A DNA stretch of 64,000 nt. Source: Clostridiales bacterium. GTDB lineage: Bacteria > Bacillota > Clostridia > Lachnospirales > Lachnospiraceae. The stretch spans positions 62,001 through 126,000 of the forward strand of contig JAJQCD010000014.1 of assembly GCA_021202925.1 (NCBI GenBank). Direction: 5' to 3'. The position numbers and the translations under genes are program-made. Below the pieces are notes generated by a model, which did no database searches, was not told where the DNA came from, and saw only the letters and a list, made by a program, of their open reading frames with translations. Positions 1-8,609 of this stretch are shown in pieces; the first letter of the stretch is position 1, and each line of letters opens with the position of its first letter.

Positions 1-638
1 GTTGACAACGGGAAACACACAATGAAGAACAACAAACCACTGACAATATAGGCCGGGGCATACGCACCGCCGGTCGTTGCTCCGGTTACGAAGCTGTAGG
101 TCAGCGAAATCAGGTCCGCCCCACCTACAATATAAAGACAGGAGGTATTTTTAATCAGATTGACGACCTGATTGACCATCGGCGGCAGGATAATCTTGAT
201 ACTCTGCGGCAGGATAATGTGATACATCATTCCTCCATAAGCAAAGCCCTGCGACTGTGCCGCCTCAAACTGTCCTTTGGGAATGGATTCAATTCCAGCC
301 CGGATAACCTCAGACATATAGGCGCCGTGATAGATCCCAAGCGAAAGGGTTCCTGTAATCTGGATTCCCATACTTTTTCCCGCAAACGCAAGTGCATAAT
401 ACAGGAAACACAGCTGCAGCAAGAGAGGGGTATTCTGTATTAGTTCGACATAAACCCGGCTCACCGCCTTCAAAGGCTTCTTTCCACTGGTTGCCATCAG
501 GCCAAAGATGGTTCCCAGGACAAATGCCAGAACCAGCCCGAAGATGGCTGTCTTTGCCGTATTGGCCAGCCCCAGAAGAAATGTTCCCCGGAACGTCCAT
601 ACCTTCCCCCATGCGTCTGCGCTAAACAATCCGGACAT
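1..638 (-). CDS. Amino-acid ABC transporter permease (partial, 3' end outside window)
   Basis: This is a HisM/GlnP-type inner-membrane permease of a polar amino-acid ABC importer. I read it directly from the reverse strand; it is missing from the ORF track because its stop lies outside the window. The translation begins MSGLFSADAWGKVWTF and carries transmembrane segments and an EAA-type cytoplasmic loop (GQFEAAQSQGF, then LPQSIKIILPP), the loop that docks on the ATPase. Two ATGs lie 6 bases apart; AGGAGG abuts the first, so the second (638) is the better start. It follows the binding lipoprotein in the same operon as the ATPase at 1887-2609. The substrate is not determinable; glutamine, glutamate or another polar amino acid is usual for the family. 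Confidence 0.88.
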   Translation of the reverse strand, partial: MSGLFSADAWGKVWTFRGTFLLGLANTAKTAIFGLVLAFVLGTIFGLMATSGKKPLKAVSRVYVELIQNTPLLLQLCFLYYALAFAGKSMGIQITGTLSLGIYHGAYMSEVIRAGIESIPKGQFEAAQSQGFAYGGMMYHIILPQSIKIILPPMVNQVVNLIKNTSCLYIVGGADLISLTYSFVTGATTGGAYAPAYIVSGLLFFIVCFPLS

Positions 639-799
639 ATCCATCCTCCTTCTGCTTCATCCGGCCGGTTTCCATATCAGCAGGTGGCTCCGTATCCGTA
701 TTACGCGAAGCCGCCTGCCAGCCGCCAGAGTATTCCTTCCGTTTACCGGTCATCTTCCATGGCTGAGATAACCGGAATCCGGTGTGATGCAACCCGCAC

Positions 800-1744
800 T
801 TAATTCAGGCTGTATTCTTCAATCAGGCCATCAATCGTGCCGTCCTCCAGCCATCCGGTGATCAGTTCCTCACACAGTTCGGAAACGCCGGAACCCTTGG
901 TCGTCGCGATTCCATACTGCTGCGGAGCAAACTGCTCATCAATGTAGGTACGGGAATCCGTGTTGTAAACAGCGAGGATGGACTTATCCACACAGAACGC
1001 GTCAACCTCTCCTGCACTCAGCGCCGTCGAAATGGTCGGATAATCGTCATACTGCTGGAACGAAATTCCTTCCGTCCAGGTCGCTGGATCAAACGTCTCC
1101 GCATCATAATCATCCGCACTGAGGAATCCACCCTCGATCATGGCTTCCACCAAGGACTTTGCGGAAGTAGAACCAGAAGAAACACCAACCTTTGCGTCCT
1201 TCAGTCCCTCCAGGGAAGTAATCCCTGAAGACTGCTCCACCAGAACCGTTACATAATCCGTATAATATGGCGTGGTGAAATCCCAGGTCTGCTTTCTCTC
1301 ATCGGTGATCGTAAAGGTTGCAAGCACGCAGTCGATGTCCCCGGAATCCAGCAGCTCGCCGCGCGTCGCTGCGGTCACAGCCGTGTACTCAACGTCCACG
1401 CCGAGATAATCGGCGATCTTCTGCGCCAGGTCAATCTCCATGCCGGAATATTCGCCGGTCAGCGTATCCTGATAGCCAAACCCGATGACCGCATTCTTTA
1501 CACCGACACGCAGAACGCCGCGATCCACGATTGCCTGCACATCCTCTGCGAGCTCTCCTTCCGCAGCTGCTTCTGTCTCAGCCGCCTCTGCCTCAGCCGT
1601 CTCTTCCGTCGCCTCGGTCGCGGCCGCTGTCGTCTCCGCTGGTGCTGCCGTCGTCTCCGTCGTGCTGCTCCCACATCCGGCAAGCATCATCGCCGACATC
1701 CCGGCTGCCATCGCCATCGAAATCACTCTCTTCCAATCCTTCAT
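800..1744 (-). CDS. Amino-acid ABC transporter substrate-binding lipoprotein
   Basis: Extracellular lipid-anchored receptor (SBP family 3) of the amino-acid importer formed with the flanking ATPase and permease. The protein is 314 aa from MKDWKRV; the longer ORF start lacks a ribosome site, whereas GGAG sits just ahead of this ATG. The lipobox is MLAGCGSS near residue 24. A long Thr/Ala/Glu-rich linker (TTAAPAETTAAATEATEE) follows, then the family-3 fold with VLRVGVKNAVIGFGYQD at the first strand, GMEIDLAQKIADYLGV, and FTTPYYTDYVTV in the hinge region. It is the middle gene of an ATPase-SBP-permease operon. The ligand is unknown; the order and family resemble glutamine/glutamate importers. 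Confidence 0.9.
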   Translation of the reverse strand: MKDWKRVISMAMAAGMSAMMLAGCGSSTTETTAAPAETTAAATEATEETAEAEAAETEAAAEGELAEDVQAIVDRGVLRVGVKNAVIGFGYQDTLTGEYSGMEIDLAQKIADYLGVDVEYTAVTAATRGELLDSGDIDCVLATFTITDERKQTWDFTTPYYTDYVTVLVEQSSGITSLEGLKDAKVGVSSGSTSAKSLVEAMIEGGFLSADDYDAETFDPATWTEGISFQQYDDYPTISTALSAGEVDAFCVDKSILAVYNTDSRTYIDEQFAPQQYGIATTKGSGVSELCEELITGWLEDGTIDGLIEEYSLN

Positions 1745-1886
1745 AATGTTCTCCTCCTTGCTTCCTCTTGCTGATAACGATTCCGGAAGATGGATTCCCA
1801 TCTGTCCGCAAACGTTACATGATTTGATACTATCTGAGAAGGCCCGGCTTCACAAAAACCCTGCCATATCTCCATCCATGCATCCA

Positions 1887-2609
1887 TTAGCGGATAATCT
1901 TTCCCAGGAACTGCCTGACCCGTTCGTTTTCCGGATTCTCAAAGAAATGTTCCGGTGTTCCTTCCTCAATGATCTGGCCGTCCGCCATAAAGACGACCCG
2001 GTCCGCTACCTGTCGGGCAAATCCCATCTCATGCGTTACAACGACCATCGTGATGTTTTCCCTGGCCAGTTTGATCATCACGTCCAGCACCTCCTGGATC
2101 GTCTCCGGATCCAGCGCCGAAGTCGGTTCGTCAAACAGGATGATCTTCGTCTGCGCACACAGCGCCCGCGCAATCGCAATCCGCTGCTGCTGGCCGCCTG
2201 ACAGCGTCGTCGGATAGACATGCGCCTTATCGGTCAGACCGACAACCTCCAGATAATGATAGGCCAGCTCCTCCGCTTCCTTCCTTGATTTGTGATGAAG
2301 CTTGATCGGCGCCAGCGTCAGATTCTTCAGCACCGTCATATGAGGATAGAGGTTAAACTGCTGGAATACCATCGAAGTCGTCTCCCGCACGACCCTGGTC
2401 TTATTCTTCGAAGTCAGCTCCATGCCATCGATATAGACATGGCCGCTGGTCGGCTCCTCCAGAAAGTTCATGCAACGCACGGTTGTCGACTTTCCGGAAC
2501 CGGAAGGACCAATGATCACCAGCTTCTCTCCTTCCTTCACTTCCAGATTGACGTCCTTCAGGACGTGCAGATCGCCAAAATATTTGTTTACATGTTCCAA
2601 CTTAATCAT
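1887..2609 (-). CDS. Amino-acid ABC transporter ATP-binding protein (GlnQ-like)
   Basis: Cytoplasmic ATPase that drives the importer whose binding protein and permease lie downstream. It is 240 aa, the usual length for GlnQ/HisP proteins. Motifs visible: Walker A GPSGSGKST, Q-loop VFQQFNLYPHMT, signature LSGGQQQR, Walker B IILFDEPTSALDPE and the H-loop VVVTHEMGFA. The ORF track starts 21 codons earlier, but the family N-terminus MIKLEHVNKYFG and an AGAGAGGTG site support 2609. It is first in the operon, preceded by a consensus promoter and, unusually, by an intrinsic terminator-like hairpin inside the short leader. Confidence 0.93.
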   Translation of the reverse strand: MIKLEHVNKYFGDLHVLKDVNLEVKEGEKLVIIGPSGSGKSTTVRCMNFLEEPTSGHVYIDGMELTSKNKTRVVRETTSMVFQQFNLYPHMTVLKNLTLAPIKLHHKSRKEAEELAYHYLEVVGLTDKAHVYPTTLSGGQQQRIAIARALCAQTKIILFDEPTSALDPETIQEVLDVMIKLARENITMVVVTHEMGFARQVADRVVFMADGQIIEEGTPEHFFENPENERVRQFLGKIIR

Positions 2610-2683
2610 AAACCAGGCACCTCTCTGTCCAATTCGCGCTCCGACCGGACACCGAAACATCCATTGTTGCAACGCTCTGCCAC

Positions 2684-2718
2684 GAAAAAAGAGGGTTTGT
2701 GCCTACTCACAAACCCCC
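2684..2718 (-). terminator. Intrinsic terminator-like hairpin in the leader of the amino-acid ABC operon
   Basis: On the minus strand the sequence forms a 9-bp stem (GGGTTTGTG/CACAAACCC, 6-nt loop) followed by TCTTTTTT. It lies just downstream of the promoter at 2734-2762 and upstream of the ATPase start, so it either ends pgi transcripts or attenuates the ABC operon. The structure is seen; the role is inferred. Confidence 0.7.
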
Positions 2719-2733
2719 TTGTCGTTAACAAAG

Positions 2734-2762
2734 AGTATACATAACATTTCCGCTTTTGTCAA
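2734..2762 (-). promoter_or_regulatory. SigA-type promoter of the amino-acid ABC operon
   Basis: On the minus strand TTGACA (2757-2762) and TATACT (2734-2739) are separated by exactly 17 bases, a near-perfect consensus. The predicted start at about 2727 would put the terminator-like stem within the first 35 bases of the transcript. Confidence 0.8.
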
Positions 2763-2839
2763 GCTTAAAATTTCACAATTTGCTGTGGTCATGCTTTACC
2801 ACGGTGCAAAGTGACAGTATCCGTCACTTCGTCATTCAA

Positions 2840-4420
2840 TCAGATGTTCAGCAGGTCACTGTATACGCTCAATGCACCGTCCGTATCATGTGCAAGCACA
2901 CGCTTCGCCAGAACCTTGCCCAGCTGCACACCTTCCTGATCAAAGCTGTTCACGTTCCACACAAACCCCTGGAACATCACCTTGTTCTCGAAATGCGCCA
3001 GCAGAGCGCCCACGGTTCTCGGATTCACCTGATCGCCGATGATAATGCTGGACGGACGACCGCCTTCAAAATTCTTATTGCGGTTCTCATCTTCCTTGCC
3101 GCAGGCAAAGGCTACGATCTGCGCAGCTACGTTCGCGCACAGCTTCTGCTGGCTCGTGCTGTCCTGGATCACAACGTCTGTCTCCAGCTGGTTGTTGCGA
3201 TATCCGATGAACTGCAGCGGCACAATCGATGTCCCCTGATGCAGGAGCTGATAGAAGGAATGCTGTCCATTCGTTCCGGGCTCGCCAAAGATTACCGGGC
3301 CGGTCTCATAGCTGACACGCTCGCCAAAACGGTTCACACTCTTGCCGTTGGACTCCATATCCAGCTGCTGCAGATGAGCCGGGAAGCGGCTGAGCGCCTG
3401 CGAATACGGAAGAACCGCAGTACACAGATAGCCGAGCACGTTGCGCTCATAGACGCCGATCAGCGCATCCAGCATGGACGGATTCTGCAACACATCCTTA
3501 TTCGTTGCCAGCTTGTCCTCTTCTGCCATACCGGCCAGAAAATCTGCGAACACCTCCGGCCCAAATGCCAGCGACAGAACCGCGCCGCCAACCGCCGAAC
3601 TGGAAGAATACCGTCCGCCGATATAATCGTCCATAAAGAACGCCGCCAGATAATCGTCGCTCTTTGCTAACGGAGAAGTCTCGCTGGTGACTGCGATCAT
3701 ATGCTTCGACGTATCCAGACCCGCATTCTTCAGGGCATCCTTCACAAAAGATTCGTTGGTCAGCGTCTCCAGCGTCGTACCGGACTTTGAAACCAGTACA
3801 AACAGAGAATGAGCCACGTCAATCGAATTCAGGACAGCCGCCGCGTCATCCGGATCCACGTTGCTGATGAACTTCGCTTCCATCTTGAAGGTGCCATTCT
3901 TCTTCGCCCAGTTCTCCAGAGCCAGATAAATCGCACGCGGCCCCAGATCGCTGCCGCCAATACCAATCTGGACAACCGTCGTGAACTTCTCCCCCGCCGC
4001 ATTCGTGATCTCGCCTGCATGCACCTTATTCGCGAACTCCGCGATCCTCTGCTGCTGCGTGGTATAGAAAACGCGCTTATCTACGCCGTCTGCCGTCACT
4101 GTCTCGCCCAGCTGGCCGCGAACCAGATGGTGAAGCACCAGGCGCTTCTCACCGGTATTGACCACCGCGCCATTATACAGAGTCTCGAACTTCTCGGACA
4201 GCTGCGCCTCCTCGGCCAGCTTCACCAGATCCGCCAGGATCGCGTCGTCAACCTGCTTTGCCGCATAATTGTAAACAAGCCCCTCTGCCATCGGAACACT
4301 GTACTTCTTCACGCGCTCCGCTCCGCTCTCTCCGGACATGACCTCTTTGAGGTTTACACGATCCGCCTTCAAAAGCTCCTGATAGGACGCCAGCGTGTCC
4401 AGGTTGTTCCAGTTAATCAT
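2840..4420 (-). CDS. pgi: Glucose-6-phosphate isomerase
   Basis: Interconverts glucose 6-phosphate and fructose 6-phosphate in glycolysis and gluconeogenesis; cytosolic. The protein is 526 aa, of the longer PGI type. Recognisable segments include QIGIGGSDLGPRAIY near residue 155 (sugar-phosphate binding), SKSGTTLETLTNE in the SIS core, GGRYSSSSAVGG, and GTNGQHSFYQLLHQG close to the C-terminal third. The start at 4420 follows AAGGAGGG by nine bases; the 33 extra codons in the ORF track cover the leader. It stands alone between a CapA-like gene and the amino-acid ABC operon and has its own promoter at 4519-4547. A 7-bp hairpin (AAGTGAC/GTCACTT) follows the stop but has no long T-run. Confidence 0.96.
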   Translation of the reverse strand: MINWNNLDTLASYQELLKADRVNLKEVMSGESGAERVKKYSVPMAEGLVYNYAAKQVDDAILADLVKLAEEAQLSEKFETLYNGAVVNTGEKRLVLHHLVRGQLGETVTADGVDKRVFYTTQQQRIAEFANKVHAGEITNAAGEKFTTVVQIGIGGSDLGPRAIYLALENWAKKNGTFKMEAKFISNVDPDDAAAVLNSIDVAHSLFVLVSKSGTTLETLTNESFVKDALKNAGLDTSKHMIAVTSETSPLAKSDDYLAAFFMDDYIGGRYSSSSAVGGAVLSLAFGPEVFADFLAGMAEEDKLATNKDVLQNPSMLDALIGVYERNVLGYLCTAVLPYSQALSRFPAHLQQLDMESNGKSVNRFGERVSYETGPVIFGEPGTNGQHSFYQLLHQGTSIVPLQFIGYRNNQLETDVVIQDSTSQQKLCANVAAQIVAFACGKEDENRNKNFEGGRPSSIIIGDQVNPRTVGALLAHFENKVMFQGFVWNVNSFDQEGVQLGKVLAKRVLAHDTDGALSVYSDLLNI

Positions 4421-4518
4421 AGTAAAATACCCTCCTTGATGTGTGATTGATTCGGACGTCTGACAGGCCCCGCCATCTGCCGTTTCCATCGATTGCCCGA
4501 ATATTGACAACTGAGTCA

Positions 4519-4547
4519 ATTATACTATCAAATCGGCCTGAATTCAA
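4519..4547 (-). promoter_or_regulatory. Promoter of pgi
   Basis: On the minus strand TTGAAT (4542-4547) and TATAAT (4519-4524) are 17 bases apart, in the gap between the CapA-like gene and pgi. The leader would be about 90 nt. Confidence 0.7.
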
Positions 4548-4552
4548 GCACT

Positions 4553-5878
4553 TCACGACGCTGCAACAATTCGCCCCGTTTCCTGCTCATACACCAGCTT
4601 CGTGCCGTAGGGCTGACTGTATTCCGTCAAATGCCGCGCGATGGCCGCCCCCGTCTCCGGATCCGCACAGACCGGAATCCCACGGCTCAGCGCACGCGGA
4701 CTGTTCATATGGAGATCAATAGGGATCAGGCTCCAGGACAGAGCACCGTCCTCCCAGTCCAGCTCAAGCAGGCAATTCTCTGAGAAACGCCGCTCCGCAT
4801 GGAAACCAATGAAATTTCCCTCCTTGTCTTTCGCGCGGTTCCGATGAAGATCAGACGGTCTGCTGTCCACATCATATCCATAGCTCTCATACATCTCCGG
4901 TGCAATGATCGATTCTCCTGCCTCAAATTCCATCAGAAGGCTTCCCAGATTATAGAAAATCGGCTTCCCTTTGTAAATTTCCACGCCGCGCAGGAAATGA
5001 GCGCCGTGACAGGCCACCACATCTGCTCCTGCGTCAATCGCATTCCTTGCCAGCTTCTCAATGAATTCCGGCGGGCGGGAGGCATACCAGTTTTCATTCA
5101 GCCCCTCGTGCGTATGCAGGCTGAAAATAGTAAGGTCAGAGCGATGGGACGCATCCCGGACACTCTTCATCACCTCGGCAGCGTCTTTTTCATTTGCATA
5201 AGTACGAACATATGCATGGTCTCCACGCTCGATCTGCAGACACCCTTCAAACAGTGAACCAAAACGAAAGCTGTCATTTCCCTGAGGCGGGTACGTCTCT
5301 ACCCGGCATCCTTCATCCATGCTCGCACGCGTACCAAGGGCAACGTCAATCTGCTGCAGCTGTGCAAACATCTCATCGGGAAGCACATACGCTCTTCCCC
5401 AACGCAGAGGATTGCAGCCCGGCCGTGCGGCGACCGCCGCGCCGCTGTCGCTGGCCGCGAAGACCTCCGAGCGGGTCGTGCCGGTCGCCACGATCCCGAC
5501 GCGTCCGGATGGAGTGTCCAGGAAACGCGGCAGACGGGCGTCACGCAGGTTCCGCCCTACACCACAGGGGATCAGCCCTCTTTTCTCCGCCCCGCGAATC
5601 GTATCCATCACACCTTCCCACCCATAATCACCGGTATGGTTGTTGACAAAGCCCACCATTTTCAGATTCAGGTCGGTGAACTCATCCAGGGTGGCCGGTC
5701 TCACCGACGTCATATAGCCACGCCCACAGGCCGGCGGCGTCTCCGGCTCCGGCGTACAGAATTCTGCATTCACAAAAGCCCCGTCGGCCTGACGGAGCAG
5801 ATTTACCAGACGAACGTCCAGTCTCGATGCCAGATTGCGACTCGAAAACAGCGCATCGCCACAAACAACAAATTTCAT
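4553..5878 (-). CDS. CapA-family protein (metallophosphatase-like)
   Basis: Member of the CapA/PgsA family, named after poly-gamma-glutamate capsule proteins but with a calcineurin-like phosphoesterase fold. The 441 aa protein starts at MKFVVCGDALFSSR, with AGAGG ahead of the ATG; the 53-codon extension in the ORF track has no coding look. Motifs: GDALFSSR at the N-terminus, VNAEF, FVNNHTGDYG, SLHTHEGLNE and CHGAHFLRGVEIY, the last with FYNLGSLLMEFEAG downstream. No signal peptide or membrane anchor is visible, so it should be cytosolic, unlike classical CapA. It starts 22 bases after the ABC ATPase and probably belongs to that operon. The biochemical function is unknown; a role in processing an imported gamma-linked peptide is only a guess. 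Confidence 0.8.
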   Translation of the reverse strand: MKFVVCGDALFSSRNLASRLDVRLVNLLRQADGAFVNAEFCTPEPETPPACGRGYMTSVRPATLDEFTDLNLKMVGFVNNHTGDYGWEGVMDTIRGAEKRGLIPCGVGRNLRDARLPRFLDTPSGRVGIVATGTTRSEVFAASDSGAAVAARPGCNPLRWGRAYVLPDEMFAQLQQIDVALGTRASMDEGCRVETYPPQGNDSFRFGSLFEGCLQIERGDHAYVRTYANEKDAAEVMKSVRDASHRSDLTIFSLHTHEGLNENWYASRPPEFIEKLARNAIDAGADVVACHGAHFLRGVEIYKGKPIFYNLGSLLMEFEAGESIIAPEMYESYGYDVDSRPSDLHRNRAKDKEGNFIGFHAERRFSENCLLELDWEDGALSWSLIPIDLHMNSPRALSRGIPVCADPETGAAIARHLTEYSQPYGTKLVYEQETGRIVAAS

Positions 5879-5900
5879 CCTCTCAGATTCCTTTTCTATC

Positions 5901-6638
5901 CTATTTCGCTGACATATGTCGCAAAAACTGCTTCGTCTCCTCTTCCCGGGTATGATCGAAGACTTCCTCCGGCGTGCCATGCTCCACGATTCGTCCCGCT
6001 GAAAAGAACGCAATATGATCCGAAACATCCCTTGCAAAATTCATCTCATGCGTAACAATGATCATTGTGCGGCCCTCGTCCGCGATCGAGCGAATGACAT
6101 CCAGCACACCGCCGATCATTTCCGGATCCAGGGCGCTGGTCGGTTCGTCCAGAAGAATCACCTTCGGATTCAATGCCAGCGCACGGGCAATCCCCACCCG
6201 TTGCTGCTGCCCGCCCGAAAGCTGATGCGGATAATATTTCATCCGGTCGGCCAGTCCCACACGGCGCAGTTCCTCTTCTGCAATCTCCTTTGCTTCCGCC
6301 TCACTTTTGCCCTGGACAATAACAAGCCCCTCCATGACATTCTCCAGTGCGGTGCGATGCCGGAAAAGATTGTAGGACTGAAAAACCATGGCCGTATTGC
6401 GTCGCAGCGTCAGAATGTCTGCCTTTGTCGCGTGACTGGTATCCACACGGATTTCGTCCAGCGTAATGATTCCCGAATCGGCCGGTTCCAGGAAATTGAT
6501 CGTGCGCAGGCAGGTCGACTTTCCGCTGCCACTGGAACCGATAATCGACACAACCTGACCGGTTTCTACCGTCAGATCAACGCCGCAAAGGACGTGATTC
6601 TTTCCGAAGGATTTATCCATCCTTTCCAGTTTAATCAT
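5901..6638 (-). CDS. Amino-acid ABC transporter ATP-binding protein
   Basis: ATPase of a second polar amino-acid importer (245 aa, GlnQ/TcyN type). Walker A GSSGSGKST, Q-loop VFQSYNLFRHRT, signature LSGGQQQR, Walker B VILLDEPTSALDPE and H-loop VTHEMNFARD are all intact. The ATG overlaps the permease stop by eight bases (ATGATTAA), implying translational coupling. The order binding protein, permease, ATPase differs from the operon at the left edge. A cystine or related substrate is possible from permease similarity but is not shown. Confidence 0.93.
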   Translation of the reverse strand: MIKLERMDKSFGKNHVLCGVDLTVETGQVVSIIGSSGSGKSTCLRTINFLEPADSGIITLDEIRVDTSHATKADILTLRRNTAMVFQSYNLFRHRTALENVMEGLVIVQGKSEAEAKEIAEEELRRVGLADRMKYYPHQLSGGQQQRVGIARALALNPKVILLDEPTSALDPEMIGGVLDVIRSIADEGRTMIIVTHEMNFARDVSDHIAFFSAGRIVEHGTPEEVFDHTREEETKQFLRHMSAK

Positions 6639-7350
6639 CGTCGTCCACCTCCCGGTCCATGATATTAAAGCGTTTCTCCAGCTTGTTGATCACAAACTCG
6701 ATCAGAATACACATCACCCAGTACAGGAGCGCCAGGCCGATGTACACCTCAAAGAAACGCATATTGTTGCCGGACACGACCTTTGCCTTTCCCATCATAT
6801 CCATGACACCGATGGTAAACGCAAGAGAAGTAGATTTCACCAGGCTGATCAGACTGTTCCCCAGATTAGGGATCGCAACGATCATGGCCTGCGGCAGAAT
6901 TACACGGCGCATGGTCTGTGCGCCGGTCATACCGATGGAATACGCCGCTTCAATGTCTTTATAGTCCACCGAGAGGATGGACGCCCGCAGCGTCTCTGCC
7001 ATATAAGCCGCCTCATTCAGGGAAAACGCGACAAAGACAAACGCCATACTGGGAATACTGTTAATATTGAACGAAGTATTGAATTTATAATTGAATATAT
7101 TCAGCATCACCGGAATCCCATAATACGACAGGAAAATCTGTACCAGTAACGGGGTTCCTCTCATAAATGAAATGTACACGGTCGCAATCTGCGTGAGTAC
7201 CGGCCATTTCTTAATCCGGAACAAAGCCAGTAGAAAGCCCAGAATGATGCCGATGATAGCGGCCACCACGGCGATCTCTAACGTCACCGGAATGTTGGGA
7301 ATAATACGCCAGATGCCTTCGACAATGGCGGAAGGTTTAAATAAATTCAC
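6631..7350 (-). CDS. Amino-acid ABC transporter permease
   Basis: Inner-membrane permease (about 239 aa) of the second amino-acid importer. Several hydrophobic helices are clear (VTLEIAVVAAIIGIILGFLLAL, then FVFVAFSLNEAAYMAETLRA), and the EAA loop reads DIEAAYSIGMTGAQTMRRVILPQA. It resembles YtmL/TcyL-type cystine permeases, but the substrate cannot be fixed by eye. Both candidate starts are GTG: one at 7359 (used by the ORF track, no ribosome site) and one at 7350, which has AGGTGG five bases ahead; I prefer 7350. The 3' end overlaps the ATPase start. Confidence 0.9.
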   Translation of the reverse strand: MNLFKPSAIVEGIWRIIPNIPVTLEIAVVAAIIGIILGFLLALFRIKKWPVLTQIATVYISFMRGTPLLVQIFLSYYGIPVMLNIFNYKFNTSFNINSIPSMAFVFVAFSLNEAAYMAETLRASILSVDYKDIEAAYSIGMTGAQTMRRVILPQAMIVAIPNLGNSLISLVKSTSLAFTIGVMDMMGKAKVVSGNNMRFFEVYIGLALLYWVMCILIEFVINKLEKRFNIMDREVDDDD

Positions 7351-7380
7351 ATTGACCACCTGTCTGACAGGACAACAGAA

Positions 7381-7420
7381 ATTCCCAGGCCAGACACAAA
7401 ACGGTCTCTGGCCGGGGATT
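7381..7420 (-). terminator. Intercistronic hairpin between binding protein and permease
   Basis: A stem of about 13-14 bp (attcccaggccaga/tctggccggggatt) with one mismatch or bulge. On the minus strand it is followed only by TTTC, so it is probably a partial terminator or 3' stabiliser that keeps the binding-protein message more abundant than the permease and ATPase message, as is common in such operons. Confidence 0.55.
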
Positions 7421-7448
7421 TTCTTTCTGATTCCCTGTCTTTTTTTGC

Positions 7449-8384
7449 TTAATCAACCGGTACGTAATCGTCTCCAAAATACGCAATGCTCAGTTCAGAC
7501 AGCGTTCCGTCTGCCTTGATCTCAGCCAGTCCTGCATCAAACGCCTCCTGAAGCTCAGTATTGTCCTTGCTGAATAACAGCCATGCCTCCGAGATTTCGA
7601 TCTCATCCGCATTCGGAATCTCATACACATTGTACTCATAGCCATATTCTTCTGTCACATTGGTCACATACGTCTGGTTGTAAATGCAGGCGTCATAACG
7701 CCCATTATACAGATCAACCAGCACCGCACTTGCATCCGCATCGGTATACTGGATATCAATCGCATTATCCGGGTTCAGCTCATTGTAGCTCTCCATGAAC
7801 AGCGCATTGGCACGGCCCGCACCACCCGGAACCCGCTTGCCTCCCAGATCATCAATCGTCGTGATGTCTGTATTATCCGGAGCGGTAATCAGCACAATCT
7901 TATTCTTGAAATAAGGTTTCTCCGAGAACAGATACTTCTCCTCACGCTCCGGCTTTTTGGAAATATTGCCGACAATTACATCATACCGATTGGAATCCAG
8001 ACCCACAAACATGGACTCAAATTCTGTAATTTCATACTGAATTGTGCATCCCAGGCGTTCTCCCATCGCATTCAGCATCTCGATCTCATATCCCTGCAGA
8101 TCGCCATTGTCGTCCACATAATTGTACGGCTTCGGCGTTCCCGGAACTGCCACGATGACCGTCTCACCGTCCAGCAGCTTCGCAGATGTCTCCTCCTGCG
8201 TTGTCTCTGCTTCTCCGCTTTCTTCTGTAGCTGCGGAATCCGTTTCCGCCGCAGTCTCCTCCTGCGCCGCCGTTGTCGTCTCAGCCGCAGTCGTCGTAGT
8301 GGTGCTGCTGCTCCCGCCGCACGCTGTCAACACGACAGCAAGCAGTGCCGCCCCGACAACTGACACACCCGTTTTCTTTCTCAT
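7449..8384 (-). CDS. Amino-acid ABC transporter substrate-binding lipoprotein
   Basis: Receptor (SBP family 3) of the second amino-acid importer, 311 aa. The signal peptide ends in LLAVVLTACGGSS, a standard lipobox. A Thr/Glu-rich linker of about 45 residues precedes the fold, which begins ETVIVAVPGTPKPYNYVDD and continues with LQGYEIEMLNAMGERLG and FSEKPYFKNKIVL. AAGGAGGAAGTGGATT precedes the ATG. It is the first gene of the operon; the promoter lies about 160 bases upstream. It has a Tyr/Asn-rich ligand region (YNGRYDACIYNQTYVTNV). Ligand unknown; cystine-type binders are among the nearest families by general appearance. Confidence 0.9.
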   Translation of the reverse strand: MRKKTGVSVVGAALLAVVLTACGGSSSTTTTTAAETTTAAQEETAAETDSAATEESGEAETTQEETSAKLLDGETVIVAVPGTPKPYNYVDDNGDLQGYEIEMLNAMGERLGCTIQYEITEFESMFVGLDSNRYDVIVGNISKKPEREEKYLFSEKPYFKNKIVLITAPDNTDITTIDDLGGKRVPGGAGRANALFMESYNELNPDNAIDIQYTDADASAVLVDLYNGRYDACIYNQTYVTNVTEEYGYEYNVYEIPNADEIEISEAWLLFSKDNTELQEAFDAGLAEIKADGTLSELSIAYFGDDYVPVD

Positions 8385-8546
8385 AATCCACTTCCTCCTT
8401 CATTCCATCGATTGACATAAACATAGCAGAATCGTTGCGCTTTGGCTAATATCTGCTCTCTATGACCAGTTATCGATTTTCACTATTGCGCATCCATCAA
8501 ATAACACACACGAAAAGCACACCGACACTGCAACGCTTTAAATCAT

Positions 8547-8575
8547 ATGCTACCACATTTTCCCGGATAATTCAA
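8547..8575 (-). promoter_or_regulatory. Promoter of the second amino-acid ABC operon
   Basis: On the minus strand TTGAAT (8570-8575) and TAGCAT (8547-8552) are 17 bases apart. The leader to the binding-protein start is about 155 nt; I see a possible CGTTGC/GCAACG long-range pairing in it but no recognised riboswitch. Confidence 0.55.
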
Positions 8576-8609
8576 TTTTTTTCTGTCTAATCTGCCAGCC
8601 GCCCCGCGC

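Noticed and set aside
1485-2201. A 238-codon plus-strand ORF over the binding protein and ATPase
   Set aside because: Low-complexity Ala/Ser product created by the antisense of Thr/Ala linkers.
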